A stretch of DNA of 64,000 nt, from assembly GCA_039198225.1 (NCBI GenBank), contig JBCCTQ010000022.1, positions 1 to 64,000 of the forward strand, given 5' to 3'. This stretch comes from JASJAR01 sp039198225 (GTDB lineage Bacteria; Pseudomonadota; Alphaproteobacteria; Rhodobacterales; Rhodobacteraceae). This document shows, in pieces, positions 50,182 through 59,108 of the stretch. A program made the position numbers and the translations under genes. Under the pieces are notes generated by a model, which did no database searches, was not told the origin of the DNA, and saw only the letters and a list, made by a program, of their open reading frames with translations. Each line of letters begins with the position of its first letter. Position 1 is the first letter of the stretch.

Positions 50182-50287
50182 GGCGATCCTTCGGCGTGGG
50201 TTCAGGCCTTATAGGGAGGCGGGCTGGGGCCCACAAGATTGAAGCGGCGGGATTTACGCGGCCCTGTGCCGGGCCTAGATTTCGGCT

Positions 50288-51055
50288 ATGGATCGGGCGG
50301 ACGCATTGGAATTGTTGGAATGGCAGATCGAGCTTGGCGCGACCGAAGCGATCGGCGACGCACCGGTCGACCGCTACGGACTTCAAAAGGCGCCAGCAAA
50401 GCCAAAGCCCAGCGAGGCGGCGGCCGCTCCCGTCCTCGAGATGACTGCCGATGTTGACCCTGTGGCCGTCGCACAAGGTATGGCCGAAGGGGCGGGGGAT
50501 CTTTCCGCGCTCGAAGCGGCCCTTGGGCAGTTTGAGCATTGCGAGCTCAAGCGCGGTGCGAAGAACCTCGTATTCTCCGACGGCAACCCGCGCGCGAGCG
50601 TCATGATTATCGGCGAGGCGCCGGGGCGCGACGAGGACATCCACGGCAAACCCTTTGTCGGCCGGGCGGGGCAATTGCTCGATCTGATGTTTGCCGCCAT
50701 CGGGCTCGCCCGGACCGCCGAAGATCCTGGGTCGGCGCTCTACATTACCAACGTTCTCCCTTGGCGCCCGCCCAACAACCGCGACCCCAAGCCCGATGAG
50801 ATCGCGATGATGCTGCCCTTCGTCGAGCGCCATGTGGCCTTGGCCAATCCGGAGATCCTGATCGCTGTCGGCAACCATTCTTGCCAAGCGCTCCTCGGCC
50901 GACGGGGCATCACGCGCCTCCGTGGGCAATGGTCCGAAGCGCTGGGCCGGCCGGTCCTGCCGATGTTTCACCCCGCCTATCTCCTCCGGACTAATGCCGC
51001 CAAACGCGAGGCCTGGGCCGATCTTTTGTCGCTCCAGGCGAGGCTGCGGAGCTGA
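50288..51055 (+). CDS. Uracil-DNA glycosylase superfamily protein (family 4-like, iron-sulphur cysteines largely lost)
   Basis: A 255-residue UDG-fold protein. Motif A is GEAPGRDED (109-117) and motif B FHPAYLL (227-233), as in family 4 enzymes. Family 4 uses four cysteines for a 4Fe-4S cluster; here only Cys85 remains: its partner is absent (QFEHC), the NVxxCRPP cysteine is Trp159 (NVLPWRPP) and the later one is Met. A long N-terminal extension (about 1-80) is Ala/Pro-rich. This fits the cluster-free alphaproteobacterial variants. Stop overlaps moaB start (TGATG). Confidence 0.85.
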   Translation: MDRADALELLEWQIELGATEAIGDAPVDRYGLQKAPAKPKPSEAAAAPVLEMTADVDPVAVAQGMAEGAGDLSALEAALGQFEHCELKRGAKNLVFSDGNPRASVMIIGEAPGRDEDIHGKPFVGRAGQLLDLMFAAIGLARTAEDPGSALYITNVLPWRPPNNRDPKPDEIAMMLPFVERHVALANPEILIAVGNHSCQALLGRRGITRLRGQWSEALGRPVLPMFHPAYLLRTNAAKREAWADLLSLQARLRS

Positions 51056-51591
51056 TGGAAGACGGTGAACGGGTCTTTTTACCGGTCAGTATTGCCGTTT
51101 TGACCGTCTCGGATACGAGAAGCGCATTGGAAGACCGGTCGGGCGACACCTTGGCGGAGCGGATTGAAGCGGCCGGTCATAAACTTGTGACTAGGACCAT
51201 CTGCCCCGATGACCGCGGGGCGATTGCGGACCTCTTGCGCAGCTGGATCGGTGACCCTGACATTGACGTGGTGATCTCGACCGGCGGCACGGGGCTCACG
51301 GGCCGGGACGTCACGGTCGAGGCCCACCGGGACGTTTACGAGAAAGAAATCGACGCATTCGGAACGGTTTTTACCCATATTTCTATGGCCAAGATCGGCA
51401 CGTCCGCCGTGCAATCGCGGGCCTGCGGCGGCGTCGCGGGCGGCACGTACCTTTTTGCCCTGCCCGGCAGCCCCTCGGCCTGTCGCGATGCTTGGGATGA
51501 AATCCTGGTCCACCAGCTCGATTTTCGGCACCGGCCCTGCAATTTCGTCGAGATCATGCCCCGGCTCGACGAAAATTTGCGACGGAAATAG
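51055..51591 (+). CDS. moaB: Molybdenum cofactor biosynthesis protein MoaB (MogA/MoaB fold)
   Basis: A 178-residue molybdopterin-binding protein. The motif STGGTGLTGRDVTVEA near residue 81 and the ALPGSPSACRDAWDEIL end are typical of MoaB/MogA, which adenylate molybdopterin. Overlaps the UDG gene by one codon edge. Together with moaD and moaE at 39.9-40.6 kb it shows that the host makes Mo-cofactor. Confidence 0.92.
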   Translation: MEDGERVFLPVSIAVLTVSDTRSALEDRSGDTLAERIEAAGHKLVTRTICPDDRGAIADLLRSWIGDPDIDVVISTGGTGLTGRDVTVEAHRDVYEKEIDAFGTVFTHISMAKIGTSAVQSRACGGVAGGTYLFALPGSPSACRDAWDEILVHQLDFRHRPCNFVEIMPRLDENLRRK

Positions 51592-51668
51592 CGGATCGCT
51601 CGTATAACCTAAAAGTTGCCTGCGACAATCTGCTCCTAAATATGGAGTAGCCATATAGGGATTTAGCC

Positions 51669-53123
51669 ATGCGGTTTCTGACCCGCTCGCTCATGGGCCT
51701 GTTTTTATTGGCCGCCACACTTGGTTTGTTCGCCATGGCCGGGGCCACGGTGTTTTCTGCACTCGCCGAGCGCATGGCGGAAGAGCCGCGCGACAGAGCC
51801 CAGCGTGAAAGGGTTTTTGCCGCCACAGTTGTGCCGTTTCAACCCGAGACGGTGGTCCCGGTTTTGGAGACCTTCGGAGAAGTGAACAGCCGGAGGACCC
51901 TTGAATTGCGTGCCGCGGCCGGCGGTGAAGTGATCTGGCTGGCGGAAAATTTCGAAACGGGCGGTGTGGTCGCGTCGGGCGATCTTTTGATGAAGGTCGA
52001 TCCCCGTGACGCTGAAGCCGCACTTGCCACGGCCGAGACCGACCTTACCGAAGCCACCGCCGATCTGGCAGATGCAGAACGGGCGGTGGTTCTTGCCAGG
52101 GAAGAGGTTCTGGCGGCCGAAGAGCAGGCGGAGTTGCGCGAGCGTGCGCTCCGGCGCCAACGCGACCTGTCTGATCGCGGGGTCGGGACGGAAGCGGCTG
52201 TGGAGACGGCAGAGCTCTCGGCCTCGTCGGCCCGCCAAGCGACCCTGTCCCGCCGCCAGGCCGAAGCGAGCGCAGAAGCTAATGTGGCCCAGGCCAAAAC
52301 CAATTTAGAACGCCGCGGGATTGCAAAGGCCGAAGCGGAACGCCGGCTCGCCGACACCGAACTTCGGGCGCCGTTTTCAGGCGTTCTGTCAGATGTTTCC
52401 CTGGTCCCCGGCCGTTTGGTGGGCGACCGGGAGCGCCTGGGCGACATCGTCGATCCGGCCGCACTTGAGATCGCTTTCCGCGTGTCGACCGCGCAATATG
52501 CGCGCCTGTTGACGGCCTCGGGGGACCTTATCGGCGCGCCGATAACCGCTTCGCTCGATGTGGGCGGGGTGGAGCTTGAAGCGGCCGGTCGGATCAGTCG
52601 CGAAAGCGCGTCGGTCGCCGAAGGCCAAACCGGACGGTTGCTTTTCGCCCGTCTCGAGGCGGCCCCAGGTTTCCGGCCCGGGGATTTCGTGACCGTTCGG
52701 GTCGAAGAGCCGCCCCTTGAGCGGGTGGCGCGGCTTCCGGCGACGGCCATCGATCCGGCGTCCACGGTTTTGGTTCTTGGTGACGAGGACCGGCTGACCG
52801 CCGCGCCGGTTGAGATCGTTCGGCGCCAAGGCGATGACGTTTTGATCCGGGCGCGGGGACTTCGAGGCAGCGAAGTCGTGGCGGCACGCACACCGCTTCT
52901 CGGCCCCGGGATCAAGATCCGTCCGCTCCGGCCGGGCGGTGTCGCCCCCGAAGCGCCTGAAATGGTGACGCTCGATCCTGAACGCCGTGCGCGGCTCGTC
53001 GCGTTTATCGAAGGCAATACGCGGATGCCGGCTGAGGCCAAGCAACGGGTGCTCGGCCAGCTCGAAAACGACGAAGTGCCGGCGGAAATGGTGAACCGGA
53101 TAGAATCGCGGATGGGGTCGTAA
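51669..53123 (+). CDS. RND efflux periplasmic adaptor (membrane fusion protein)
   Basis: A 484-residue HlyD/AcrA-type adaptor with an N-terminal helix (about 6-30), a biotinyl-lipoyl-like domain split around a coiled-coil hairpin (LRAAAGGEVIWLAENFE, coil about 115-225, then LRAPFSGVLSDVSLVPG), a beta-barrel domain and a long C-terminal part (about 400-484) ending in a helical tail. It is one base before the pump gene. No outer-membrane TolC-type gene is adjacent. Confidence 0.92.
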   Translation: MRFLTRSLMGLFLLAATLGLFAMAGATVFSALAERMAEEPRDRAQRERVFAATVVPFQPETVVPVLETFGEVNSRRTLELRAAAGGEVIWLAENFETGGVVASGDLLMKVDPRDAEAALATAETDLTEATADLADAERAVVLAREEVLAAEEQAELRERALRRQRDLSDRGVGTEAAVETAELSASSARQATLSRRQAEASAEANVAQAKTNLERRGIAKAEAERRLADTELRAPFSGVLSDVSLVPGRLVGDRERLGDIVDPAALEIAFRVSTAQYARLLTASGDLIGAPITASLDVGGVELEAAGRISRESASVAEGQTGRLLFARLEAAPGFRPGDFVTVRVEEPPLERVARLPATAIDPASTVLVLGDEDRLTAAPVEIVRRQGDDVLIRARGLRGSEVVAARTPLLGPGIKIRPLRPGGVAPEAPEMVTLDPERRARLVAFIEGNTRMPAEAKQRVLGQLENDEVPAEMVNRIESRMGS

Positions 53124-53124
53124 C

Positions 53125-56100
53125 GTGATTGAACCAGGGGCCCGCGCGGGCGGCATTATCAGCTATTTCACCCGGCACCGGACGGTCGCCAACCTCCTCT
53201 TGGTTGTGCTCCTGGTCCTCGGGCTCACGGCGTTTCCCAATCTTCGGGCGCAGTTTTTCCCGGACGTGGTGGTCGACGACATCACCATTGCTGTCGAATG
53301 GGAGGGGGCAGGGGCAGAAGACGTTGACGCCAATATCATCCAGCTTCTTGAACCCACTCTCGTCGTTGTGGACGGTGTCGAAGAATCCGATGCGGTGTCC
53401 TACGAGGGCCGGGGCTACATCACACTCGAGTTCGAACCGAACTGGGATATGGGCCAGGCGAGCGACGACGTCCTCGCCGCCCTCGACACGGTCGATAACC
53501 TCCCCGAAGGCGCCGAAGACCCGGTGATCCGCCGAAGCAATTGGCGCGACCGGGTAACCGATGTTGTTATCACCGGCCCCCTCGATGTCGCGCAATTGGG
53601 GCTTTTGGCCGACGAATTCGTCGCTCGGCTTTTCGAAGAAGGCGTGACGCTGACGACGATCCAAGGCGTGGCTGCGCCCGAAACCTTGGTCGAGGTGACG
53701 TCGCTCAGCCTCATCGAAAACGATGTCACGATGGCTGAGATAGCCTCGGCCATTGCCGCCGAAGCCGACATCAACCCAGCCGGTGAGGTCGAAGGGACTG
53801 CCCGGGTCCGGACCGGCTCAGCGAAGCGGAGTGCCGACGAGATTGAGAATATCGTCCTCCGCTCTGACCCCGGCGGCGGCAATCTTACTATTGGTGATGT
53901 GGCACGGATCTACGTGGAAGGGGCCGATAGGGAACGCGCCTATTTCGTAGGACCCGATCCTGCGATCTCGGTACGGGTGACGCGCTCGCCGAGGGGCGAC
54001 GCCATCGAAATCCAAGACGCGGTGGAAGAAGTGGCCGAGGCCATGGAGGTCACGCTGCCCGAAGGGACCAAGATTGACCTCATCCGCACCCGGGCGGAAT
54101 CGATCTCTGCCCGCCTTTCGATCCTTCTTGAGAACGGGCTGATGGGGCTCGGCCTCGTGGTGCTTCTTCTGTTCCTCTTTCTCAACGCACGCACCGCCTT
54201 CTGGGTCGCGGCCGGTATCCCGGTGGCGATGACGGCTGCGATCGCTCTGATGTTTGCCGCAGGCATCACGCTCAACATGATTTCGCTCTTTGCGCTCATC
54301 ATCACGCTCGGGATCGTTGTGGATGATGCGATCGTTGTGGGCGAGCACGCAGATTTTCGCGCCAGGCGCCTCGGCGAGACGCCGGCAGTGGCCGCCGAAC
54401 GGGCGGCGAAGCGGATGTTCATGCCGGTTTTCTCGGCCACAATCACGACAGTCATTGCGTTCTTTGCGCTCACCTTCATCGGTGGCCGGTTCGGCGAGTT
54501 GATCGCCGATATTCCGTTCACGGTGATCGTGGTGCTTTTGGCCTCTTTGGTGGAGTGCTTTTTGATCCTCCCCAACCACATGGCCCACGCCTTGGCCCAT
54601 TCCGCCAAAGAGCATTGGTATGACTGGCCGAGCCGCCAAGTGAACAAGGGTTTCCGGTACGTTCGCGAGAACCTCTTCCGCCCGGCCATGGGTTGGGTGA
54701 TCCGGGGCCGCTATGTGATCTTGGCAGGGGCGACGGCGATCCTCGCGGGCCAGGTGGCGTTGGTGATCACCGGCGATGTGCGTTGGCGGTTTTTCAACTC
54801 GCCCGAGCAAGGCTCGGTCTCCGGCAATTTCGTGATGGCCTCCACTGCGACGCGGGAGGACTCGCTAGAACAGATCCGATTCCTCCAGGCGACGGTCGAA
54901 CGGGTGGGCGAGAGCTTTGCCGCCGACCATGGTACCAACCCGATCACCTATGTCGTGGCTGAAATCGGTGGCAATACGGGCCGTTCGGTTTCGGGTTCAG
55001 AGCTTAAGGAGCCCTACCAACTGGGCTCGATCACGGTGGAGTTGATCGACGCCGATCTTCGGCCCTATTCGTCCTTCGCCTTTGTCGGCGCGCTCCAGGA
55101 CGAATTGGTGCGCCATCCCAAGCTCGAGACGATGAGTTTCAGGCGCTGGGGGTCGGGCCCAGGCGGCGATTCCCTCGATGTGCGGATATCGGGTGCCGAC
55201 AGCGAAACTCTCAAAGCCGCCTCCGAAGCGCTGAAAGACGAATTGTCTGGCTACCCCGAGATCTCGGCGGTCGAAGATAGTATGCCTTACGACAAGGAAG
55301 AGGTGATCCTGAACCTGACGGCCCAGGGCGAGGCGTTGGGCCTGACGATCGACGAGCTTGGCCGAACCCTTCGCAGCCGCCTCAACGGGATCGAAGCGGC
55401 CACTTACCCAGACGGGACCCGGGAAGCCTCGATCCGCGTGGTCCTCCCCGAGGGCGAACTCACCGCCGACTTCCTCGAACGCTTGCAGATCCGGACGGAT
55501 GGCGGGGTCTATGTGCCCCTCGCAGATGTGGTCACGGTGGAGCGGAGCACCGGCTTTTCCACGGTTCGACGCGCCAATGGGATTCGCCAGGTCACCGTGT
55601 CGGGTGAAGTCTCGGAGGACGATGCGGCGCGCGCCCAGGAGATCAGCCAAGAGCTTTCCGCCACGATCCTTCCTGACCTCGAAGAGCGGTTCTCGGTTTC
55701 GACCTACACGGCTGGCCTTGCCGAACAGGAGCGCGAGTTTCTGGGCGATGCAACCACAGGGCTGGCGCTGAGCCTCACGGGGATTTTCCTGACACTCGCT
55801 TGGGTCTTTTCAAGTTGGTCGCGCCCCCTCGTGGTGATGGCGGTGATCCCCTTTGGGCTTGTGGGCGCGATCTACGGCCATGGGGTTTGGGACGTGCCGT
55901 TGTCGATCTTCTCAGTGGTCGGGCTCATCGGGATGGTGGGGATTATTATCAACGATTCCATCGTCTTGGTGACGACGGTCGACGAATATGCCGAAGATCG
56001 CGGGCTTTTACAGGCGATCATAGACGGGGCGGCGGACCGGCTCCGACCTGTTTTTCTGACCACCGCGACAACGGTGCTCGGGCTTACTCCGCTCCTCTAC

Positions 56101-56487
56101 GAAGGCTCGCAACAGGCCGAGTTCCTGAAACCGACCGTGATCACTTTGGTCTACGGCTTGGGCTTTGGGATGTTCCTCGTTCTTCTTCTCGTGCCGGCGC
56201 TCTTGGCCATGCAGCACGATGCGGCCCAGCTTCGGACCTCGGTCGGGCGCGGGTTCCGCGGCAAGGCGGGTGCGGTTCGGGCCGCAAACGGGGTGGCCGC
56301 TGTCGGGATGGCGGTGTGGTTTGCCCTGACCCTAGGGTCTGCCCTCGTGACCGGGGCGCCTTTGGTCGGTGCCGGGTTCGGCGAGGGGACCTGGGCGATC
56401 TTCGGTCTTTTCCTAATGGGCGCCGCTCTGGTCGCGTTTCTCACTTGGCTGGGGTCGGCTTGGGCCTTTTCTCGCCGGACCGGTTAG
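53125..56487 (+). CDS. RND-family efflux pump, inner-membrane transporter
   Basis: A 1120-residue resistance-nodulation-division transporter. Twelve transmembrane segments in two halves with two large periplasmic loops; the proton-relay motif GIVVDDAIVVGEH near residue 400 keeps both Asp residues, and the second half has GMVGIIINDSIVL. Homologous halves and length are typical. Start GTG 53125 directly follows the adaptor stop. The last two helices extend past the usual end (about 1060-1115). The substrate is unknown; this branch is commonly annotated as multidrug or heavy-metal efflux. Confidence 0.92.
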   Translation: MIEPGARAGGIISYFTRHRTVANLLLVVLLVLGLTAFPNLRAQFFPDVVVDDITIAVEWEGAGAEDVDANIIQLLEPTLVVVDGVEESDAVSYEGRGYITLEFEPNWDMGQASDDVLAALDTVDNLPEGAEDPVIRRSNWRDRVTDVVITGPLDVAQLGLLADEFVARLFEEGVTLTTIQGVAAPETLVEVTSLSLIENDVTMAEIASAIAAEADINPAGEVEGTARVRTGSAKRSADEIENIVLRSDPGGGNLTIGDVARIYVEGADRERAYFVGPDPAISVRVTRSPRGDAIEIQDAVEEVAEAMEVTLPEGTKIDLIRTRAESISARLSILLENGLMGLGLVVLLLFLFLNARTAFWVAAGIPVAMTAAIALMFAAGITLNMISLFALIITLGIVVDDAIVVGEHADFRARRLGETPAVAAERAAKRMFMPVFSATITTVIAFFALTFIGGRFGELIADIPFTVIVVLLASLVECFLILPNHMAHALAHSAKEHWYDWPSRQVNKGFRYVRENLFRPAMGWVIRGRYVILAGATAILAGQVALVITGDVRWRFFNSPEQGSVSGNFVMASTATREDSLEQIRFLQATVERVGESFAADHGTNPITYVVAEIGGNTGRSVSGSELKEPYQLGSITVELIDADLRPYSSFAFVGALQDELVRHPKLETMSFRRWGSGPGGDSLDVRISGADSETLKAASEALKDELSGYPEISAVEDSMPYDKEEVILNLTAQGEALGLTIDELGRTLRSRLNGIEAATYPDGTREASIRVVLPEGELTADFLERLQIRTDGGVYVPLADVVTVERSTGFSTVRRANGIRQVTVSGEVSEDDAARAQEISQELSATILPDLEERFSVSTYTAGLAEQEREFLGDATTGLALSLTGIFLTLAWVFSSWSRPLVVMAVIPFGLVGAIYGHGVWDVPLSIFSVVGLIGMVGIIINDSIVLVTTVDEYAEDRGLLQAIIDGAADRLRPVFLTTATTVLGLTPLLYEGSQQAEFLKPTVITLVYGLGFGMFLVLLLVPALLAMQHDAAQLRTSVGRGFRGKAGAVRAANGVAAVGMAVWFALTLGSALVTGAPLVGAGFGEGTWAIFGLFLMGAALVAFLTWLGSAWAFSRRTG

Positions 56488-56560
56488 GGCGCCCTGCGAT
56501 GGGTCGGAGAGGCCCCGCGCGCACTGCGTTGAAATGTTTCAATGCAGGGGGGAACGGGGT

Positions 56561-57361
56561 TTATTCGCAGCCGAGGATTTCTACGGCCTGACCTTCGCCG
56601 ATGATCGTGATCCGGACCGATGAACGATCGAGGAGGAACGGCTGACCATCGGGCGGTACCATTTCGGAAATGGCTATGATGCGGTCGCCTTGCCGCTCCA
56701 TGTCGGGTTCTGAAATCCAGATCGAGCGGTCTGGAAGCTCCATCACCAAGGCTTCTTTCCGGGCAAAGGGGACCATCTCGATCTGGGCTGACACGGCGAG
56801 ACCGTCCGAAATCGGCTCGATACTGCAAGCCACGCTGCCGACGCCCGCCTCTGTAGCACTCATCGGCCGGTCGGCCAAAGCAGCGACAATATCGGCCACT
56901 GGCGTCGTGTTTTTTGCTGAAAGCGTGCCTTCCAGCGGCAATTGCATCGGAACGCAGATCTCTTCGCAGACCCCGAAATCGATCTCGCCCGACACGCTGA
57001 TATCGGCGTCCCTGGCCACCCCGGAAAGGGCCAGGGGCAAGATGACTTCGTCCTCATAGCCGATGGAACGAAGTCCGTTTTGGTAAAATACCTTCGGCAC
57101 GGGCCAGGCGATGCGCGCGCTGTCGAACCCTTGGCCGCCGTCAAAGCTGAGCCGAAGCGGAAGGCCCCCGTCGCCTGGGCTCCGCCAATAGGTTTTCCAT
57201 CCGGGGGCGAGCGTAATCCGAAGCGCGGCCACATGGGTCCCGTCCGCCCGTCGCCATCCCTCCATGAGCTCAAGCTGCGCGACTTGATCGGGCATCTGAG
57301 CGAGGGACGGTCCGGCCAGGCAAACGCCCAGAAAAGCAGCAGAGATCGACCTTAAAAGCAT
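56561..57361 (-). CDS. Periplasmic protein with DsbD N-terminal (alpha)-like domain
   Basis: A 266-residue exported protein. The start at 57361 opens a signal peptide (MLLRSISAAFLGVCLAG, cleavage near SLAQ). The domain resembles the N-terminal domain of DsbD, with a two-cysteine motif FGVCEEICVP (near residue 138) as in the cDsbD-alpha/ScsB N-terminal domains that pass electrons to periplasmic thiol proteins. It lacks the membrane and thioredoxin domains, so an electron donor such as a CcdA-type protein should be elsewhere. Divergent from yqgE. Confidence 0.78.
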   Translation of the reverse strand: MLLRSISAAFLGVCLAGPSLAQMPDQVAQLELMEGWRRADGTHVAALRITLAPGWKTYWRSPGDGGLPLRLSFDGGQGFDSARIAWPVPKVFYQNGLRSIGYEDEVILPLALSGVARDADISVSGEIDFGVCEEICVPMQLPLEGTLSAKNTTPVADIVAALADRPMSATEAGVGSVACSIEPISDGLAVSAQIEMVPFARKEALVMELPDRSIWISEPDMERQGDRIIAISEMVPPDGQPFLLDRSSVRITIIGEGQAVEILGCE

Positions 57362-57480
57362 GGCATTTGAAGCTACCCCGTCTGATGAAACGGCGAAATA
57401 CAATTTTGGGCGAGCAAGAGGTGATCGGGCCGCGCCTTGCCCCTTGCGGCGCTGCCCCCGGCGGACCTACCGTCTCAACC

Positions 57481-58056
57481 GTGACAGAGGCCGCAGATTC
57501 GCAGTCGCTCACTGGCCAGCTTCTAGTGGCGATGCCCGGAATGGGTGACCCGCGCTTCGAGCATGGGGTTGTGTATTTGTGCAACCATTCCGACGAAGGT
57601 GCGATGGGGCTCATCGTTAACAAGCCCGCGGGCGATCTGAGCCTCAAAGGCCTTCTTGATAAGCTCGAGATCCGTGTCACCACCGAAGTCGGCCCGCGGC
57701 CGATCCATTTCGGGGGGCCGGTGGAGACCGGGCGGGGCTTCGTGCTCCACACCAATGACTTTCACCAAGAAGGCGGCACGTTGGATGTGGGGGGCGGCAT
57801 TGGGATGACGGCCACGCTCGACGTTTTGGCCGCGATTGCGTCGGGCAAGGGGCCGGGCCTTTTGATCGTGGCCCTAGGCTATGCCGGCTGGGGTCCGGGG
57901 CAGCTCGAAGATGAGATCGCCGCCAATGGTTGGCTCACCTGCGATGCGAGCCCCGAGCTTGTTTTCCGGCCCGATGACAGTGCCAAATGGATCGCTGCCC
58001 TGGCCACCTTGGGGGTGGATGCCCTGTCGCTGTCTTCCGAGGCCGGGCACGCCTAA
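57481..58056 (+). CDS. yqgE: YqgE/AlgH family protein
   Basis: A 191-residue protein of the UPF0301 family. Hallmarks: LVAMPGMGDPRFEHGVVYLC, then GAMGLIVNKP, FGGPVETGRGFVLH and ALGYAGWGPGQLEDEI. GTG 57481 gives the usual length; ATGs at 57367/57385 would add a basic, unlike leader. Function is unclear; some relatives affect alginate or envelope regulation. Overlaps the converging sua5 stop by four bases. Confidence 0.9.
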   Translation: MTEAADSQSLTGQLLVAMPGMGDPRFEHGVVYLCNHSDEGAMGLIVNKPAGDLSLKGLLDKLEIRVTTEVGPRPIHFGGPVETGRGFVLHTNDFHQEGGTLDVGGGIGMTATLDVLAAIASGKGPGLLIVALGYAGWGPGQLEDEIAANGWLTCDASPELVFRPDDSAKWIAALATLGVDALSLSSEAGHA

Positions 58057-58994
58057 GACTTCGGCGTCGCGGCCCTCCGGAGGCGATCATTGATCGCAAC
58101 GCCGAGGCCAACCTCGGGGATTGGTGCCACCGCAATGGGCTTTCCGGTGCTGTCGAGCGCATGAAGAAGGCGGAAGAGATTTGCCGCCGCTTCGACAAGA
58201 TCGGCGGTCTTCGAGAGGTTTGCATCGGCCGCACCTGGGCCGAAGCCGAGGTAGGATTCTCCGTCCGAGGCCTCATCCGCGTCGATCCTGAGCGGCACCC
58301 GGGGCGCGTAATGGGCCGCCAATTGACCTGGGGCGGCGGGCCCCTCGCCGCGCTCCGGCAGGCTGATTTCTTGTCCGAGTGCCTCTTCGATGCGGTCGCG
58401 TTCGATCGCACCTGGGCGCAAGAGAAGCGGTCGATCACCGGTGGCGACAATCGTGCTTTCAAGGCCGAGGGGGCAGGGGCCGCCATCAATGACCGCATCG
58501 ACCTGCCCCCCAAGACCCGCAATCACATGGACCGCCGATGTGGGCGAGAGCCGCCCCGAGGGATTGGCGGACGGCGCAGCGATAGGGCGGTTGGCGGCCA
58601 GGAGGATCCTCTCGGCAAGAGCTTGATCGGGGACGCGAAGGGCGATTTTACCGGTGCCCGCCGTCACCAGGTTCGACACCGGCGAGCCTCGCTCGAGATC
58701 GAGGATGAGGGTGAGGGGACCGGGCCAGAAGGCATCCGCCAGTGCCAAAGCGGCCTGGTCAAAACTCCCATGGACCTTAGCGTCGTCGATGCTGGCCACA
58801 TGGACGATCAAAGGATTGAAGCTCGGCCGGTTCTTGGCCTGAAAGACCCGCGCAACGGCCCCGTCTTGGGTCGCGTCTGCACCGAGGCCGTAGACGGTCT
58901 CGGTTGGGAAAGCGACCAGCCGGCCGCCCCTAATGAGCCGCGCTGCCTCGGCGACGCCCCGATCATCTGAAGAAAGAAGTTCAGTCGAGTCCAT
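58053..58994 (-). CDS. tsaC: L-threonylcarbamoyladenylate synthase (Sua5/TsaC type)
   Basis: A 313-residue enzyme that makes the threonylcarbamoyl-AMP used for t6A37 tRNA modification. The YrdC domain (about 10-205) has FPTETVYGLGADA, SFNPLIVHV, ALRVPDQALAERIL and APSANPSGRLSPT. A C-terminal Sua5 domain (about 225-313) follows, joined by GQLAAHYAPRVPL. The long form is Sua5, not the short TsaC. Start ATG 58994; the upstream open frame lacks support. Confidence 0.93.
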   Translation of the reverse strand: MDSTELLSSDDRGVAEAARLIRGGRLVAFPTETVYGLGADATQDGAVARVFQAKNRPSFNPLIVHVASIDDAKVHGSFDQAALALADAFWPGPLTLILDLERGSPVSNLVTAGTGKIALRVPDQALAERILLAANRPIAAPSANPSGRLSPTSAVHVIAGLGGQVDAVIDGGPCPLGLESTIVATGDRPLLLRPGAIERDRIEEALGQEISLPERGEGPAAPGQLAAHYAPRVPLRIDADEASDGESYLGFGPGAADANLSKTADLVEAAANLFRLLHALDSTGKPIAVAPIPEVGLGVAINDRLRRAATPKS

Positions 58995-59108
58995 CGGCGT
59001 CCCGTGACGCAGCGTCCTTGTTGCTATGCCGATCTCGGCCGACCACGCTGAGCATCGCAACGGACTACCGTCCCGCGGCGGTATTGCCAAGAGAACGGAG
59101 CCCTTCGC

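Noticed and set aside
53818..54810. Long open frames on the minus strand under the RND pump gene, and similar ones under other genes (e.g. 34827-36161, 51839-53041)
   Set aside because: They lie opposite well-supported genes, lack ribosome sites and domain motifs, and are expected by-products of high GC codon use.
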